DNA of 34,830 bases, from the IMG/VR virus record IMGVR_UViG_3300005663_000135, positions 1-34,830 of that record. One strand, written 5' to 3'. This document shows, piece by piece, positions 1 through 7,795 of this stretch (positions are counted from its first letter, which is position 1; the number at the start of each line of letters is the position of its first letter). Under the pieces are notes generated by a model. That model was not told the origin of the DNA, searched no databases, and saw nothing but the letters and a program-made list of their open reading frames with translations. The stretch comes from a virus. The position numbers and the translations under genes were made by a program.

Positions 1-189
1 TACCCGTGCCCGAGTTGTGGGGAGACTCTGATGGAGGAGGGTTACGGGGAGGAGCACTGGCTGGTGTGCGCTTGCGGTTATGAAGAGGGCATCGAGCCCG
101 ACCCTGGGGATGACCCAGATCGGAAGTATGACGAGGAACGTGGCCGGAGGATGCTTGGAATCGATGTGCCTGACGGGGTGTCGGAATGA
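1..189 (+). CDS. Zinc-ribbon protein, 5' partial
   Basis: An open frame enters from the left edge and ends at TGA 187-189, so only the last 62 codons are visible. It shows a CPSCG knuckle at the edge and a second CACGY knuckle about 20 residues on, a four-cysteine zinc ribbon, followed by an acidic tail rich in Asp/Pro/Glu. The stop overlaps the next start (ATGA). Its codons are GC-rich, unlike the genes that follow. Function unknown. Confidence 0.7.
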   Translation, partial: YPCPSCGETLMEEGYGEEHWLVCACGYEEGIEPDPGDDPDRKYDEERGRRMLGIDVPDGVSE

Positions 190-803
190 GTCATCATTGG
201 GACTACGACCCGAACAAGACCAAGGCTGAACGTCGTGAGCGGGCGGGCGAGAAGAAGAAAAAGCGAATAGAAGATGCTGAAAAAGCTGAGGCCAAGAAGA
301 AGACTGATATGATTAAGTCGGCTTTCCCTGGTGTCCTTGAAACTATTCACAAGGCTGCTGTTGAGCCTTTACAGGTTGAGATTAAGAAGGCTCAGGACGA
401 AATCACTGATCTACGAGATAAGCTTCAGCGTGACGAGATGAGAATTTTCGCTAAGAGCATGACTCCTGGCGATGACGATCCTACTGATGAGCAGGTTGAT
501 GAACTTATTACTATTAAGAAGTCTATGGACGACAAGGGTTGGGATAGCTATATCAAGAGTCAGCGTGGTCTAGTTGTTCAGATTGAAAAGTCACAGCTCT
601 TTGAGCGCCAGAGTAATCCTGCTGCAAGTACTCCTGGTTCTGCCTATGAGCAGTTAGACTCAATTGCTAAGAGCATTATTGAGAAGTCTGAAGACAAAGA
701 TCCAGGTAAGGCTTGGGAACATGCTGTACAAACTAATCCAACTTTGTATGACCAGTATCGTAAGGAGCAGGCTGCGCAGGCTAAAGTTGGCGTAACTGCC
801 TAA
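186..803 (+). CDS. Putative capsid scaffolding protein
   Basis: 205 residues, highly charged and predicted mostly helical. Residues 10-45 are Lys/Glu-rich and residues about 55-85 look like a coiled coil. The C-terminal part (about 155-200) has a helical segment with the pattern AWEHAVQTNPTLYDQYRKEQ, resembling the short C-terminal helix of phage scaffold/protease proteins that binds capsid protein. It lies immediately before the decoration and major capsid genes, the usual place for a scaffold. No protease catalytic motif is evident. The scaffold assignment is inference from composition and position. The start at 186 overlaps the upstream stop. Confidence 0.55.
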   Translation: MSHHWDYDPNKTKAERRERAGEKKKKRIEDAEKAEAKKKTDMIKSAFPGVLETIHKAAVEPLQVEIKKAQDEITDLRDKLQRDEMRIFAKSMTPGDDDPTDEQVDELITIKKSMDDKGWDSYIKSQRGLVVQIEKSQLFERQSNPAASTPGSAYEQLDSIAKSIIEKSEDKDPGKAWEHAVQTNPTLYDQYRKEQAAQAKVGVTA

Positions 804-828
804 TAACAGTAATAGGAGGATATAGATA

Positions 829-1239
829 ATGGCAACAGGAGAAACTAACGCACCAAGCACTACCCTACCGGCGGCTACGGCTTTAGCTGCTGCTGCTGTT
901 GCTGGCGATGGCCAGTTCTGTGCAGTATCAATTGATACTGCAGGACGAGCTAAGTTAGGCGACGGTAGTGCTGGAACGCCGGAAACTCTAATTGGCATTC
1001 TTCAGAACAAGCCGAAAGCTATTGGTCAGGCTGCTAATATCCAGACTCTAGGTGTATCTAAGGGTCGAGCAGATGCGGCTTTCTCTATAGGCGATGACCT
1101 ATCGGCTAAATCAGACGGAAAGCTTGCTACAGCAGTCGCAACTGATATTGCTATCGCTGTAGCACTTGAAGCAGCAACTGCCGAAGACGAAGTTGTATCA
1201 GTTTTTATTCACGCCCCTTATGAAGTAGTAACTCAGTAG
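829..1239 (+). CDS. Head decoration protein, DUF2190-like
   Basis: 136 residues, Ala/Gly/Thr-rich with regular short beta segments. The order of phrases such as FCAVSIDTAGRAKL, IGILQNKP, LGVSKGRADAAF and SIGDDLSAKSDGKLATA is typical of DUF2190-like capsid decoration (cement) proteins, which bind the outside of the shell. The ATG follows GGAGGATATAGATA. Position between scaffold and major capsid gene supports the role. Family recognition is by eye, without a search. Confidence 0.65.
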   Translation: MATGETNAPSTTLPAATALAAAAVAGDGQFCAVSIDTAGRAKLGDGSAGTPETLIGILQNKPKAIGQAANIQTLGVSKGRADAAFSIGDDLSAKSDGKLATAVATDIAIAVALEAATAEDEVVSVFIHAPYEVVTQ

Positions 1240-1278
1240 ACAGTAGTCAAACACCAAGAGTAAGTGAGGTAGGATAAG

Positions 1279-2229
1279 ATGGCAGGATTTCAGCCAGACG
1301 TAGGCGATGTCCACGTTGATGCGCTGCTAACTAATATGTCAATTGGTTATCAGAACAAGCGTTATATCGCCTCTCAGATCTTTCCCATTGTTCCGACTAA
1401 TAAACAGTCGGACATCGTTCCACGTTATGATAAGGACAAGTGGTTCCGAGAGCAGATGAAGCTTCGTGCTCCAGGTGCGCCTGTTGCGACTAGCGGCTTC
1501 ACGGTTGACAATACTATGACGTTCTTCAACAAGAACTTTGCTCTTGGTAAAGAGATTCCTGTCGAAGTTCGCCAGAATACCGATGCTCCATATGATATGG
1601 ACAGAGATGCTACTCGATGGTTGACTGAGATGGTTCAGATTCATTGGGAGAAGCAGTTCGCAGCAGACTTCTTTGCTACAGGTAAGTGGGGAACAGATTT
1701 TGTTGAATCTGCTCAGTGGTCTGATTATGCAGCGTCTGACCCAATTCAAGACCTTCGTACAATGCGTAGTAACGTCTTGGGTAAGTCAGGCCAGCCTGCC
1801 AATACTCTAGTTACTAACAACCTAGTTATGGACAAGCTTCTTGATCACCCTCTGCTTGTAGAGCGTGTCAAGTACACAGGTGGCTCTGTGACCGAGCAGA
1901 TGATCGCTCAGCTTGTTCGTCTTGACAGGGTTCTAGTCGGTGATGCAATTGAGGCGACTTCACTTGAAGGTGCAACAGATGCCTTTGCTGCTATTTGGGG
2001 TAAGCACGCTCTTGTTGTCTACACACCTTCTGCTCCTGGGCTTTTTGTTCCAACAGGCGGATACACGTTCGTTTGGAAGCCACTAGTAGGTGGTGGTGCA
2101 GCGCCCTGGTTCATACGAAGAATTACGGATGATAAGCTTCGTAAGGATACAATCGAAGTTCACACTTACTATGACCAGAAGCAGATTGATGCAGACATGG
2201 GCGAGTTTGCTGCTAGTGTTGTAGCCTAA
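1279..2229 (+). CDS. Major capsid protein
   Basis: 316 residues. The N-terminal part (DALLTNMSIGYQNKRYIASQ, then IFPIVP and a basic tyrosine-rich stretch) and the central segment with DRDATRWLTEMVQIHWEKQF are typical of a widespread phage major coat protein group with HK97-type fold. Residues 165-215 include a LVTNNLVMDKLLDHP helix; residues 270-316 are beta-rich and end in an acidic helix. It would form the icosahedral shell. Flanked by the decoration protein and small virion proteins. No long N-terminal delta domain is present, consistent with a separate scaffold gene upstream. RBS GAGGTAGG precedes the ATG. Confidence 0.85.
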   Translation: MAGFQPDVGDVHVDALLTNMSIGYQNKRYIASQIFPIVPTNKQSDIVPRYDKDKWFREQMKLRAPGAPVATSGFTVDNTMTFFNKNFALGKEIPVEVRQNTDAPYDMDRDATRWLTEMVQIHWEKQFAADFFATGKWGTDFVESAQWSDYAASDPIQDLRTMRSNVLGKSGQPANTLVTNNLVMDKLLDHPLLVERVKYTGGSVTEQMIAQLVRLDRVLVGDAIEATSLEGATDAFAAIWGKHALVVYTPSAPGLFVPTGGYTFVWKPLVGGGAAPWFIRRITDDKLRKDTIEVHTYYDQKQIDADMGEFAASVVA

Positions 2230-2241
2230 AGGAGCCGAAGC

Positions 2242-2574
2242 ATGGCTGACGGATACGGTATCTATCACGAGTTCGACTATGGTGATCGCCATCTAGAACG
2301 CGGCGAATACGTTCAGATCGAGACTGGTATGATGAAGAATGACCAGTCCCTTATCAACATCGGCTATATTAAACTTCACGATGGTAAGGATCTGATTTCT
2401 TGCCTTCGGTGTGGCAAGAAATTTGTGGCTAGTTCGTTTATCCGTTATCACGAAGAGCAGTGCCCTATAGAACCAGGGATTAGCATTCCTGCTGAGCCAG
2501 TTCCAGTAGGTGCAGATGCAGCTACAGAACCATCACTAGCAGAATTGAGAAGTCAAACTCTGGCTAAGAGTTAA
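2242..2574 (+). CDS. Small protein with a C2HC zinc finger in the head cluster
   Basis: 110 residues. Residues about 53-75 contain C-x2-C-x12-H-x4-C, a finger of the C2H2/C2HC kind, unusual inside a capsid gene block. The N-terminal half has aromatic-rich beta segments; the C-terminal part is Pro/Glu/Ala-rich and probably disordered. RBS AAAGGAGC lies 12 nt after the capsid stop, so it is co-translated with the capsid gene. Could be a minor virion protein or a regulator; function unknown. Confidence 0.6.
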   Translation: MADGYGIYHEFDYGDRHLERGEYVQIETGMMKNDQSLINIGYIKLHDGKDLISCLRCGKKFVASSFIRYHEEQCPIEPGISIPAEPVPVGADAATEPSLAELRSQTLAKS

Positions 2575-2595
2575 CCTTTTTAGGGAGAACAAAAC

Positions 2596-3114
2596 ATGGC
2601 TAAAACTCCAGCAGGTAGAACACAAGGAGTCCATCAAGCTGATGGTGGCTTCCAAACTGATGAAGGCGTAATTCCCGTTGTTCAAGAGCGTGTTATATCC
2701 TTTGATGATGATGGCGCAGCAGGTGCCGCTGGTGTCCTTACAATGGTTCCAGTTGCTATTCCTGCTGGTGCCACTATCCTTGATATTCGTGTTCATACTA
2801 TTGATCTCTTTAATGCTGGAACATCTGCAGCTCTAATTGTTGGTGATACAGAAGATCCTAATGGATTCTATGATGCGGTAGACCTGAAAGCTACTGATCT
2901 TGTCGCAGAGGAAGAGCTTAACTTTGCAGATTCTCTAGAGATTGGTGTCTATCTCACCGGACAGAAGAGAGATGCTTACCGAGCTGCGGCTACAAATATT
3001 ACAGCTACAATTACTCTAGTAGGAACTGCAGCTACAACAGGGGAGCTTCGTATCATAGTCATCTATGCAAACCCTGTAGACTTTGTAAAGACATCTACAT
3101 TCGTGGCAGCATAA
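2596..3114 (+). CDS. Putative virion structural protein (beta-rich)
   Basis: 172 residues, rich in Ala, Thr, Val and Ile with alternating hydrophobic residues and few charges, which suggests a beta-sandwich. The centre reads VPVAIPAGATILDIRVHTID then DTEDPNGFYDAVDL, a pattern seen in small phage head-associated or fibre-base proteins of unknown function. It lies in the head operon, behind RBS AGGGAGA. The structural role is inferred from position and composition. Confidence 0.5.
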   Translation: MAKTPAGRTQGVHQADGGFQTDEGVIPVVQERVISFDDDGAAGAAGVLTMVPVAIPAGATILDIRVHTIDLFNAGTSAALIVGDTEDPNGFYDAVDLKATDLVAEEELNFADSLEIGVYLTGQKRDAYRAAATNITATITLVGTAATTGELRIIVIYANPVDFVKTSTFVAA

Positions 3115-3134
3115 ATAGCCTGAGCAACACGGAC

Positions 3135-3193
3135 GCGGCTGAGGCCGCAAGGCAAATGCTAGCGGCTCTCCGGTTTCGGGCAGCCGCTAGTTT
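3135..3193 (+). other. Tandem hairpins in a GC-rich intergenic gap
   Basis: Between 3114 and 3215 two perfect hairpins stand in an AT-rich region. The first is GCGGC-TGAG-GCCGC (3135-3148). The second has a 9-bp stem, CTAGCGGCT (3159-3167) with AGCCGCTAG (3182-3190), and a 14-nt loop. The 3' side continues TTTAGTAAG, too short a U-run for a convincing terminator. It could be an attenuator, a processing site or an RNA-stability element lowering expression of the distal genes relative to capsid. RBS AAGGGAGAG of the next gene follows. Confidence 0.55.
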
Positions 3194-3214
3194 AGTAAGA
3201 GAAGGGAGAGAGAT

Positions 3215-3511
3215 ATGAGTAATTGGATACACACAGGCGGCGGCTGGTATGAGAACGAAGAGACTAAAGAGCGAATTCGTGGCAAGAAGAATTTGCCACT
3301 GGCTGATGATCTACAACCAGAGGATAATGAATCAGATGATAACGAGCCTTTTACGACAGCAGTGGAAGTAGAAGAGGTAGAGACGACTGAGATAGTCTGT
3401 ATGGCTTGCTCTAAAGTAACAGCTCATACACAACGAGCTTCTGACAGTCAAGATTGGGGAATCTATATCTGTAACGAATGTGGTGGCAAGACCAGAGTAA
3501 GCCTGAAATAG
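3215..3511 (+). CDS. Zinc-ribbon protein with acidic linker
   Basis: 98 residues. N-terminal WIHTGGGWYEN motif (residues 4-15), an acidic disordered linker (about 32-58), then a C-terminal zinc ribbon with C-x2-C near residue 62 and C-x2-C near 87. RBS AAGGGAGAG. Function unknown; first of two adjacent zinc-ribbon genes in the head cluster. Confidence 0.6.
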   Translation: MSNWIHTGGGWYENEETKERIRGKKNLPLADDLQPEDNESDDNEPFTTAVEVEEVETTEIVCMACSKVTAHTQRASDSQDWGIYICNECGGKTRVSLK

Positions 3512-3521
3512 ATAACAGATA

Positions 3522-3710
3522 ATGCCCAAGCCTAAGACAGTTAGAAAGTCAAAGAAGCTAGACTCTATAGAACATCATTGTTCTCAGTGTAATAGACCTA
3601 AGCTTCATGAGGTCTTTGAGCACGAAGATGGTGTCTTAATGAGTTGTCCTTGCGGACACGAGTTTGTAGATGTTATTATTAAACCAGAGCTAGAAGAAGG
3701 AATAACATAA
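3522..3710 (+). CDS. Short zinc-ribbon protein
   Basis: 62 residues with a basic N terminus (KPKTVRKSKK), then HHCSQCNRPKLH and CPCGHEF, that is C-x2-C plus C-x-C-x-H ligands in a mini zinc ribbon. Ten bases after the previous stop, with no strong RBS, so probably translationally coupled. Function unknown. Confidence 0.55.
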   Translation: MPKPKTVRKSKKLDSIEHHCSQCNRPKLHEVFEHEDGVLMSCPCGHEFVDVIIKPELEEGIT

Positions 3711-3711
3711 T

Positions 3712-4083
3712 ATGTCCTTTGATAATAAAGATATTACGCTTCTCGCTTCTGCTGCTCGTACAGCAGAAACGGAAAGCGATGAGCAAACTAACACTCGTGG
3801 CAAAGGTCTGCATGTTATCATAGATGTAACAGTTGATCCTGCTACAGCGTCTATTACGCCTAAGATTCAAGGTAAAGATCCTGCTTCAGGCAAGTGGTAT
3901 GATATTCTGGTAGGTATAGCAATTACTGCTACTGGAATGACTGTACTTAAAGTCTATCCAGGCATTGTCGCAGTAGCAAACGCGGCTGCGAGTGATATCC
4001 TGCCTGCTCATTGGCGTTTCCAGATGGCCGTTGCTGACACAGATAGTATGACATATTCAGTAGGCGCGTTGGTGATAAACTAA
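3712..4083 (+). CDS. Putative virion protein (beta-rich, 123 aa)
   Basis: Contains the segment GKGLHVIIDVTVDPATASIT followed by KIQGKDPASGKWYDIL, a pattern common in small conserved phage proteins encoded among head or head-tail genes. It is beta-rich, has no signal peptide and ends in a hydrophobic strand. RBS GAAGGAA. The stop overlaps the next ATG (TAATG). The structural role is inferred from neighbours; biochemical function is unknown. Confidence 0.5.
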   Translation: MSFDNKDITLLASAARTAETESDEQTNTRGKGLHVIIDVTVDPATASITPKIQGKDPASGKWYDILVGIAITATGMTVLKVYPGIVAVANAAASDILPAHWRFQMAVADTDSMTYSVGALVIN

Positions 4084-4418
4084 TGCCAGATCATCCGAAC
4101 ATCCTAGATGGGGAGTTTGTAACTATTGGAACTGGTGCGCCAAGTGTAAGAATGGTGAAACTCACAGGCACGTCCCCTGCTGTAGGAGCTTCAGGGACTA
4201 TAGCTCACGGACTCGCAGATAGAACTAAGATAATTGGGGCACAAGTTTTAGTGACCGCCGACAACGGTAATCCAATACCTCCTCACTTTACAAGCGTAGC
4301 CAATTACGAGTTTGAGTTTTTTATAGACGCCACTAACGTGCAGATTTACTGTATTGCCGCTAACAGTTCAGCAATCGATGGAAACGCGGTTACAATTATA
4401 ATAATCTACGAGGAGTAA
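4083..4418 (+). CDS. Putative virion protein (111 aa)
   Basis: Starts in the TAATG overlap with the preceding gene. Beta-rich, with HGLADRTKIIGAQVLVTAD in the middle and an unusually isoleucine-rich C terminus ending YEE. Likely a small structural or fibre-associated protein; no catalytic motif. The reading frame continues for a further 33 sense codons beyond the TAA (see separate entry). Confidence 0.45.
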   Translation: MPDHPNILDGEFVTIGTGAPSVRMVKLTGTSPAVGASGTIAHGLADRTKIIGAQVLVTADNGNPIPPHFTSVANYEFEFFIDATNVQIYCIAANSSAIDGNAVTIIIIYEE

Positions 4419-4520
4419 AGACAGATCAATGATATAGGAGACACACTGGAAGATAAGCCTGGAGCTGCCATCGAACCAGGCGATAGTGGCATTGGTAACG
4501 GAATAGCAAAGATCAAGTAG
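4419..4520 (+). other. In-frame extension after a TAA stop
   Basis: After TAA 4416-4418 the same frame stays open for 33 codons to TAG 4518-4520, reading ...GDTLEDKPGAAIEPGDSGIG and ending in Lys. The composition is protein-like. There is no ATG, GTG or TTG start with a useful RBS in this frame; a CTG (4447) follows GGAGACACA. It may be a stop-readthrough extension, a CTG-started 24-residue peptide, or the remnant of a longer ancestral C terminus. The data here do not decide. Confidence 0.25.
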
Positions 4521-4535
4521 AATAGAAGAAATAAT

Positions 4536-5075
4536 ATGGCTAACTTTGAAGAAGACAATGGCGACGTTCTAAAAATGGTCACTATGCTAGAACGCCATCT
4601 AGTTAAAGGTGGTACTTTTGATTCTTCGAGTACGCCTAGTATAGAACAGGCTGAAGAAGCATTATCTGAGACAGAAGCTGAAATGTTTGCGTGGCTAGGC
4701 GGAAGTGGATTTTCTATAGATATAGCTGATTATCCTGTAGCAGCTAAAAAGTATCTAGCGTGGTTTGCAGCTCTTGGAATAGCCTACAGAATGGAACTAT
4801 CTCATCCTGGTATCCAGTCAGCTCCGAGAGGTAATAGCCGCTGGATGGTACTTAAAGATCAGTATGAAACACTGCAAGATATTCTTAAAGGAAACACATT
4901 AGACCGTCTTGGTGTAGTTCGTGACAGAGAGACGCTTGGTGTTATTACAGGTGTTAGTCATGATGAAAAAGAGACTCTCTCAACAGATACTGACGCTGTT
5001 CAACCTGCGTTTACAAGAGATGGCTTTAGACATCCTGGCAGAGTCCGTAGTTCACACGTAAGTCAGGAATTGTAA
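4536..5075 (+). CDS. Putative head-tail connector / adaptor protein
   Basis: 179 residues. Helical N-terminal half with an EEALSETEAEMFAWLGG segment and aromatic helices (YLAWFAALGIAYRMEL), typical of small head-completion or DnaT-like connector proteins that sit under the portal. The C-terminal tail is Asp/Thr-rich and probably disordered. It begins the block capsid - connector - gp10-like - tail tube, which fits. No signature motif; the role is from gene order. Confidence 0.5.
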   Translation: MANFEEDNGDVLKMVTMLERHLVKGGTFDSSSTPSIEQAEEALSETEAEMFAWLGGSGFSIDIADYPVAAKKYLAWFAALGIAYRMELSHPGIQSAPRGNSRWMVLKDQYETLQDILKGNTLDRLGVVRDRETLGVITGVSHDEKETLSTDTDAVQPAFTRDGFRHPGRVRSSHVSQEL

Positions 5076-5077
5076 TA

Positions 5078-5545
5078 ATGTCAGTAGGATACAAAGAAAT
5101 ACTAGACGATTTACATGATCTTCTCAATGCTAATGATACTTTCAAAAACAATGTTTCTAGGCATGACTTTTCAGTTATTGCTGACTCAGGCTCAACAGCT
5201 ATCGTCTTGCGAGTTGGCGGCTTTGCTCATCAAGGCTCAGGATTCGGTGGAGAGTATGCTGTTGGGTGGGACTTCTTTATTGATATCTATGAAACCTACA
5301 GTGCTCACATTGAAGAGGATGTAGCGACTCTTGTTAAGGCTCGTGATACAGTAATTGATATCATAGAGAAAAATACATACTTGGGCAAAGGGCCTGGAAA
5401 CACAAGTAAGATAACAGATGCAAAGCTAATAAGAGGAGATAATCTCGGAGTTGTCTTTGACGAAGATAATGAGACACCTACACATTTTACTTTGAGTGTT
5501 CTAGTAGAAGTACAGCAGCAACATTCAGTAACTTTGGCTGAGTAG
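5078..5545 (+). CDS. Putative tail terminator / tail completion protein
   Basis: 155 residues. Starts with a helix (YKEILDDLHDLLNANDTF), then beta strands with a central WDFFIDIY and a closing LSVLVEVQQQ strand. This alternation and the position between connector and gp10-like protein fit the tail-terminator fold that caps the tail tube and docks it to the head. Assignment is by context; no sequence signature was recognised. Confidence 0.5.
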   Translation: MSVGYKEILDDLHDLLNANDTFKNNVSRHDFSVIADSGSTAIVLRVGGFAHQGSGFGGEYAVGWDFFIDIYETYSAHIEEDVATLVKARDTVIDIIEKNTYLGKGPGNTSKITDAKLIRGDNLGVVFDEDNETPTHFTLSVLVEVQQQHSVTLAE

Positions 5546-5549
5546 AATC

Positions 5550-6050
5550 ATGACAGTAGAGTTTATAGTAACAGTTCAAGGGTTTAATGAAGCTCAACAA
5601 CGACTACGTGCTGTTAATCGTCAGCGTATAGTTAGAGGTACTCAGTTCTTTGCCAGAAGACGATTAGAAGAAGGACTAGAACGAGTGAAGGAAGAGGCAC
5701 CTGTTGGTGAAACAAACGTTCTGAGAGATTCTATAGGCATTGATGTCAAGAGTCAGGGAGATGTATTAACAGGTTCTCTTACGGCGTCAGCTAAACATGC
5801 AAAATGGGTGCATGAAGGAACAGGAATATATGGCCCGTCTGGTGATCCTATAATTCCACAACGCTCTAAAGTTTTAGTCTTCTTCTGGAATAGAAAAAAC
5901 AGATGGATGAGGGTAAGGTCTGTTAGAGGACAATCCGCAAATCCATTCCTTAGACGTGGAGCTAAGATTCTTCGTGATAGAGTTGCTTCCACATTACCTA
6001 AAGAAGTAAGACAAGATATAAAGGCCCTTCTTTCAGGAGGAAGCTCATAA
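5550..6050 (+). CDS. HK97 gp10-like head-tail joining protein
   Basis: 166 residues. Shows the features of this family: an N-terminal helix with basic residues, APVGETNVLRDSI, a central HAKWVHEGTGIYGP loop, then IIPQRSKVLVFFW and C-terminal GQSANPFLRRG. HK97 gp10-like proteins complete the neck and are normally found just before the tail tube gene, as here. The stop overlaps the next ATG (TAATGG). No strong RBS; probably coupled to the gene before it. Confidence 0.75.
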   Translation: MTVEFIVTVQGFNEAQQRLRAVNRQRIVRGTQFFARRRLEEGLERVKEEAPVGETNVLRDSIGIDVKSQGDVLTGSLTASAKHAKWVHEGTGIYGPSGDPIIPQRSKVLVFFWNRKNRWMRVRSVRGQSANPFLRRGAKILRDRVASTLPKEVRQDIKALLSGGSS

Positions 6051-6853
6051 TGGCTGCAGTAAGAGTTGTTGGAAAGAATGCCAGAATGTATGTGAATGAT
6101 GTTGCTCTCTATCTCCGTATGTTTGAGATGGAGAACAACATGGAATTAAATACTAAAGACGGTACAGCATATGGAGTAGACTGGCGTGAGTTTACATTTA
6201 TAGACGGCTCTGTAACTATGGGCGTCAATGCTTTTATGGATGAAACAAGGCCAGTTACTGATGCGAATGATCTTGTAACTGATGCAGCTTATGTCAATAC
6301 ATTTCAGGCTGATGGCGGCTCAGTCTTTAAAGCAGATCCTGAAGTCCCTATTATATTTGTTCCAGGTAACTCAGCTGCTGCTGGTGAAAAAGCCTTCTTT
6401 ATGAATAGCATCTTGGGTAGTGTTGCTCTTAGTGCTCCCCGTAACGATATACAAACGCTTAGGGGTAGATTCCAGGGTGCTGATGGCCTTCGAGCAGGAT
6501 TTATTATAGCTCAAATAGAGCAGTCTTTCCCCACAGGAGATACATTTCTTCCAGCTCCGACTGGAGATATAGATGTTGGAGCACCTGTAGCAGCAGTTAC
6601 AGGTGTAGTCGCAGCCTATTGTGTATATAAAAAGACAGCTGGCAGCGTGTTCACAATTGAGGTACAAGATACAGCAACGTCAGGTAGTGCATGGGCTGCT
6701 GCAATTGCGTTTCCTACCTTTACAGCTATCTCAGCAGCCTATAAGGAGGATATAACAGATGCTGGCAAACGATACCACAGGATTAGGGTAAATAATGCTG
6801 GTGGAGCTGAAACTCTTGGTCTTATAGTAGTTTCAGCTAACCTAATTAGATAA
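6050..6853 (+). CDS. Major tail tube protein, long paralog
   Basis: 267 residues. The N-terminal 170 or so form the tube-like domain, with MAAVRVVGKNA at the start and a GVDWREFTFIDG motif near residues 43-54. Residues about 180-267 are an extra beta-rich, Ala/Thr-rich domain, perhaps an Ig-like decoration. The following gene repeats the start and the DWREFT motif without this extra domain, so the pair are tandem paralogs. One may build the tube shaft and the other the tip or a decorated minority; which is which cannot be told here. Confidence 0.65.
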   Translation: MAAVRVVGKNARMYVNDVALYLRMFEMENNMELNTKDGTAYGVDWREFTFIDGSVTMGVNAFMDETRPVTDANDLVTDAAYVNTFQADGGSVFKADPEVPIIFVPGNSAAAGEKAFFMNSILGSVALSAPRNDIQTLRGRFQGADGLRAGFIIAQIEQSFPTGDTFLPAPTGDIDVGAPVAAVTGVVAAYCVYKKTAGSVFTIEVQDTATSGSAWAAAIAFPTFTAISAAYKEDITDAGKRYHRIRVNNAGGAETLGLIVVSANLIR

Positions 6854-6886
6854 TTTTAGTAACAGAGAGAGAAGGAGGTCTAAGAA

Positions 6887-7330
6887 ATGGCTGCAGTAAG
6901 AATTCTTGGTAAGAATGCGGTCTTCAAAATAGAGGCATCAGATGGCGGTGCCGTTGTTGATGTTTCAGCAGACGGTAACGAGATTACTCTGAATCTGGAA
7001 CTGAACAACGAAGACGGTACTGGTTTTGGAGTAGACTGGCGTGAGTTTACGCTGATAGATGGTACGTTTAGTATTGACTATACAGCATTCTATGCCTCTG
7101 CTGCAGGCGAGCTAGTAGAAGTCTTCTTAGGTGGTGCCACTATGACAACACTCTTCGACAAGAGAGACTTCGAGTTCTATCCTAATGGTCTTCCAGTTGG
7201 GGTTACTAAGCCAAAATACTCTGGTAGCGTCTTTCTTGCAGGATTCCCGATTACAGCACCAAGAGGCGGATTAACTACTATTCGTGTACGCCTGAGTGGT
7301 GCTTCACAACTAACAAGAGCCGTATCCTAA
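6887..7330 (+). CDS. Tail tube protein, short paralog
   Basis: 147 residues. Shares with the upstream gene the start MAAVR-x2-GKNA and the motif ELN-x2-DGT-x2-GVDWREFT-x-IDG; at DNA level GGAGTAGACTGGCGTGAGTT recurs in both (near 6175 and 7029). It lacks the C-terminal domain of the longer paralog but has the TAPRGG-x-TTIR-x-RLSGA strand that corresponds to SAPRND-x-QTLRGRFQGA upstream. RBS AAGGAGG. Located directly before the tail chaperone, the normal place of the main tube protein, so it may be the shaft subunit. Confidence 0.65.
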   Translation: MAAVRILGKNAVFKIEASDGGAVVDVSADGNEITLNLELNNEDGTGFGVDWREFTLIDGTFSIDYTAFYASAAGELVEVFLGGATMTTLFDKRDFEFYPNGLPVGVTKPKYSGSVFLAGFPITAPRGGLTTIRVRLSGASQLTRAVS

Positions 7331-7372
7331 ACCATTAGGATACCTCTTAAACTAAGAGGAGGTTTGACAGAC

Positions 7373-7795
7373 ATGAAAGTTAGTGTAGAACATCGTGATG
7401 ATGTTATGGTTGCCACTATTGATGGCGCAGTTTATGAATTATCCCGTGAGATAACAGGTGGACAATTTATGGACTTGCGTAAGAAGTCCATAAAGCCTAT
7501 GTTGGCAGAGGATGGAAGCCAGACGGGATCTGTGAGAGTTGACCCAATAGAGTTTGATCTCTGGAATCTCTTCCATAGATTAGTAAATCCTAAGATGACA
7601 GATAAAGAGATTCTTGCTCTGCCTCGCTCTATTTATCAGTCTTTAACTCTCTTAGCAGGCAGGATGGATACTGATGAAGCTAAGGGAGTGGCTGATTTTT
7701 TACGAGAGAACTCATCAATCTTCCAAGAATTGTCATCGATCTCGGAACTCTCCTCAAACTCCCCTCCGGATACTACAGAAGTTACATCCGAGTAG
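7373..7795 (+). CDS. Tail assembly chaperone, zero-frame product (gpG-like)
   Basis: 140 residues. ATG 7373 is chosen because it lies 10 nt after AGAGGAGG; an upstream in-frame TTG at 7364 is only 1 nt from it. The N-terminal half is beta-rich and the C-terminal half helical (PKMTDKEILALPRSIYQSL), ending in a Ser-rich tail. Tail chaperones lie between tube and tape measure genes and coat the tape measure during tail assembly. The mRNA carries a T TTT TTA slippery heptamer at 7696-7702 in the correct phase, giving a second, longer product. Confidence 0.75.
   Translation: MKVSVEHRDDVMVATIDGAVYELSREITGGQFMDLRKKSIKPMLAEDGSQTGSVRVDPIEFDLWNLFHRLVNPKMTDKEILALPRSIYQSLTLLAGRMDTDEAKGVADFLRENSSIFQELSSISELSSNSPPDTTEVTSE

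Noticed and set aside
1504-1940. TTGACA sequences inside the capsid gene as promoters
   Set aside because: No -10 element at 16-18 bp spacing.
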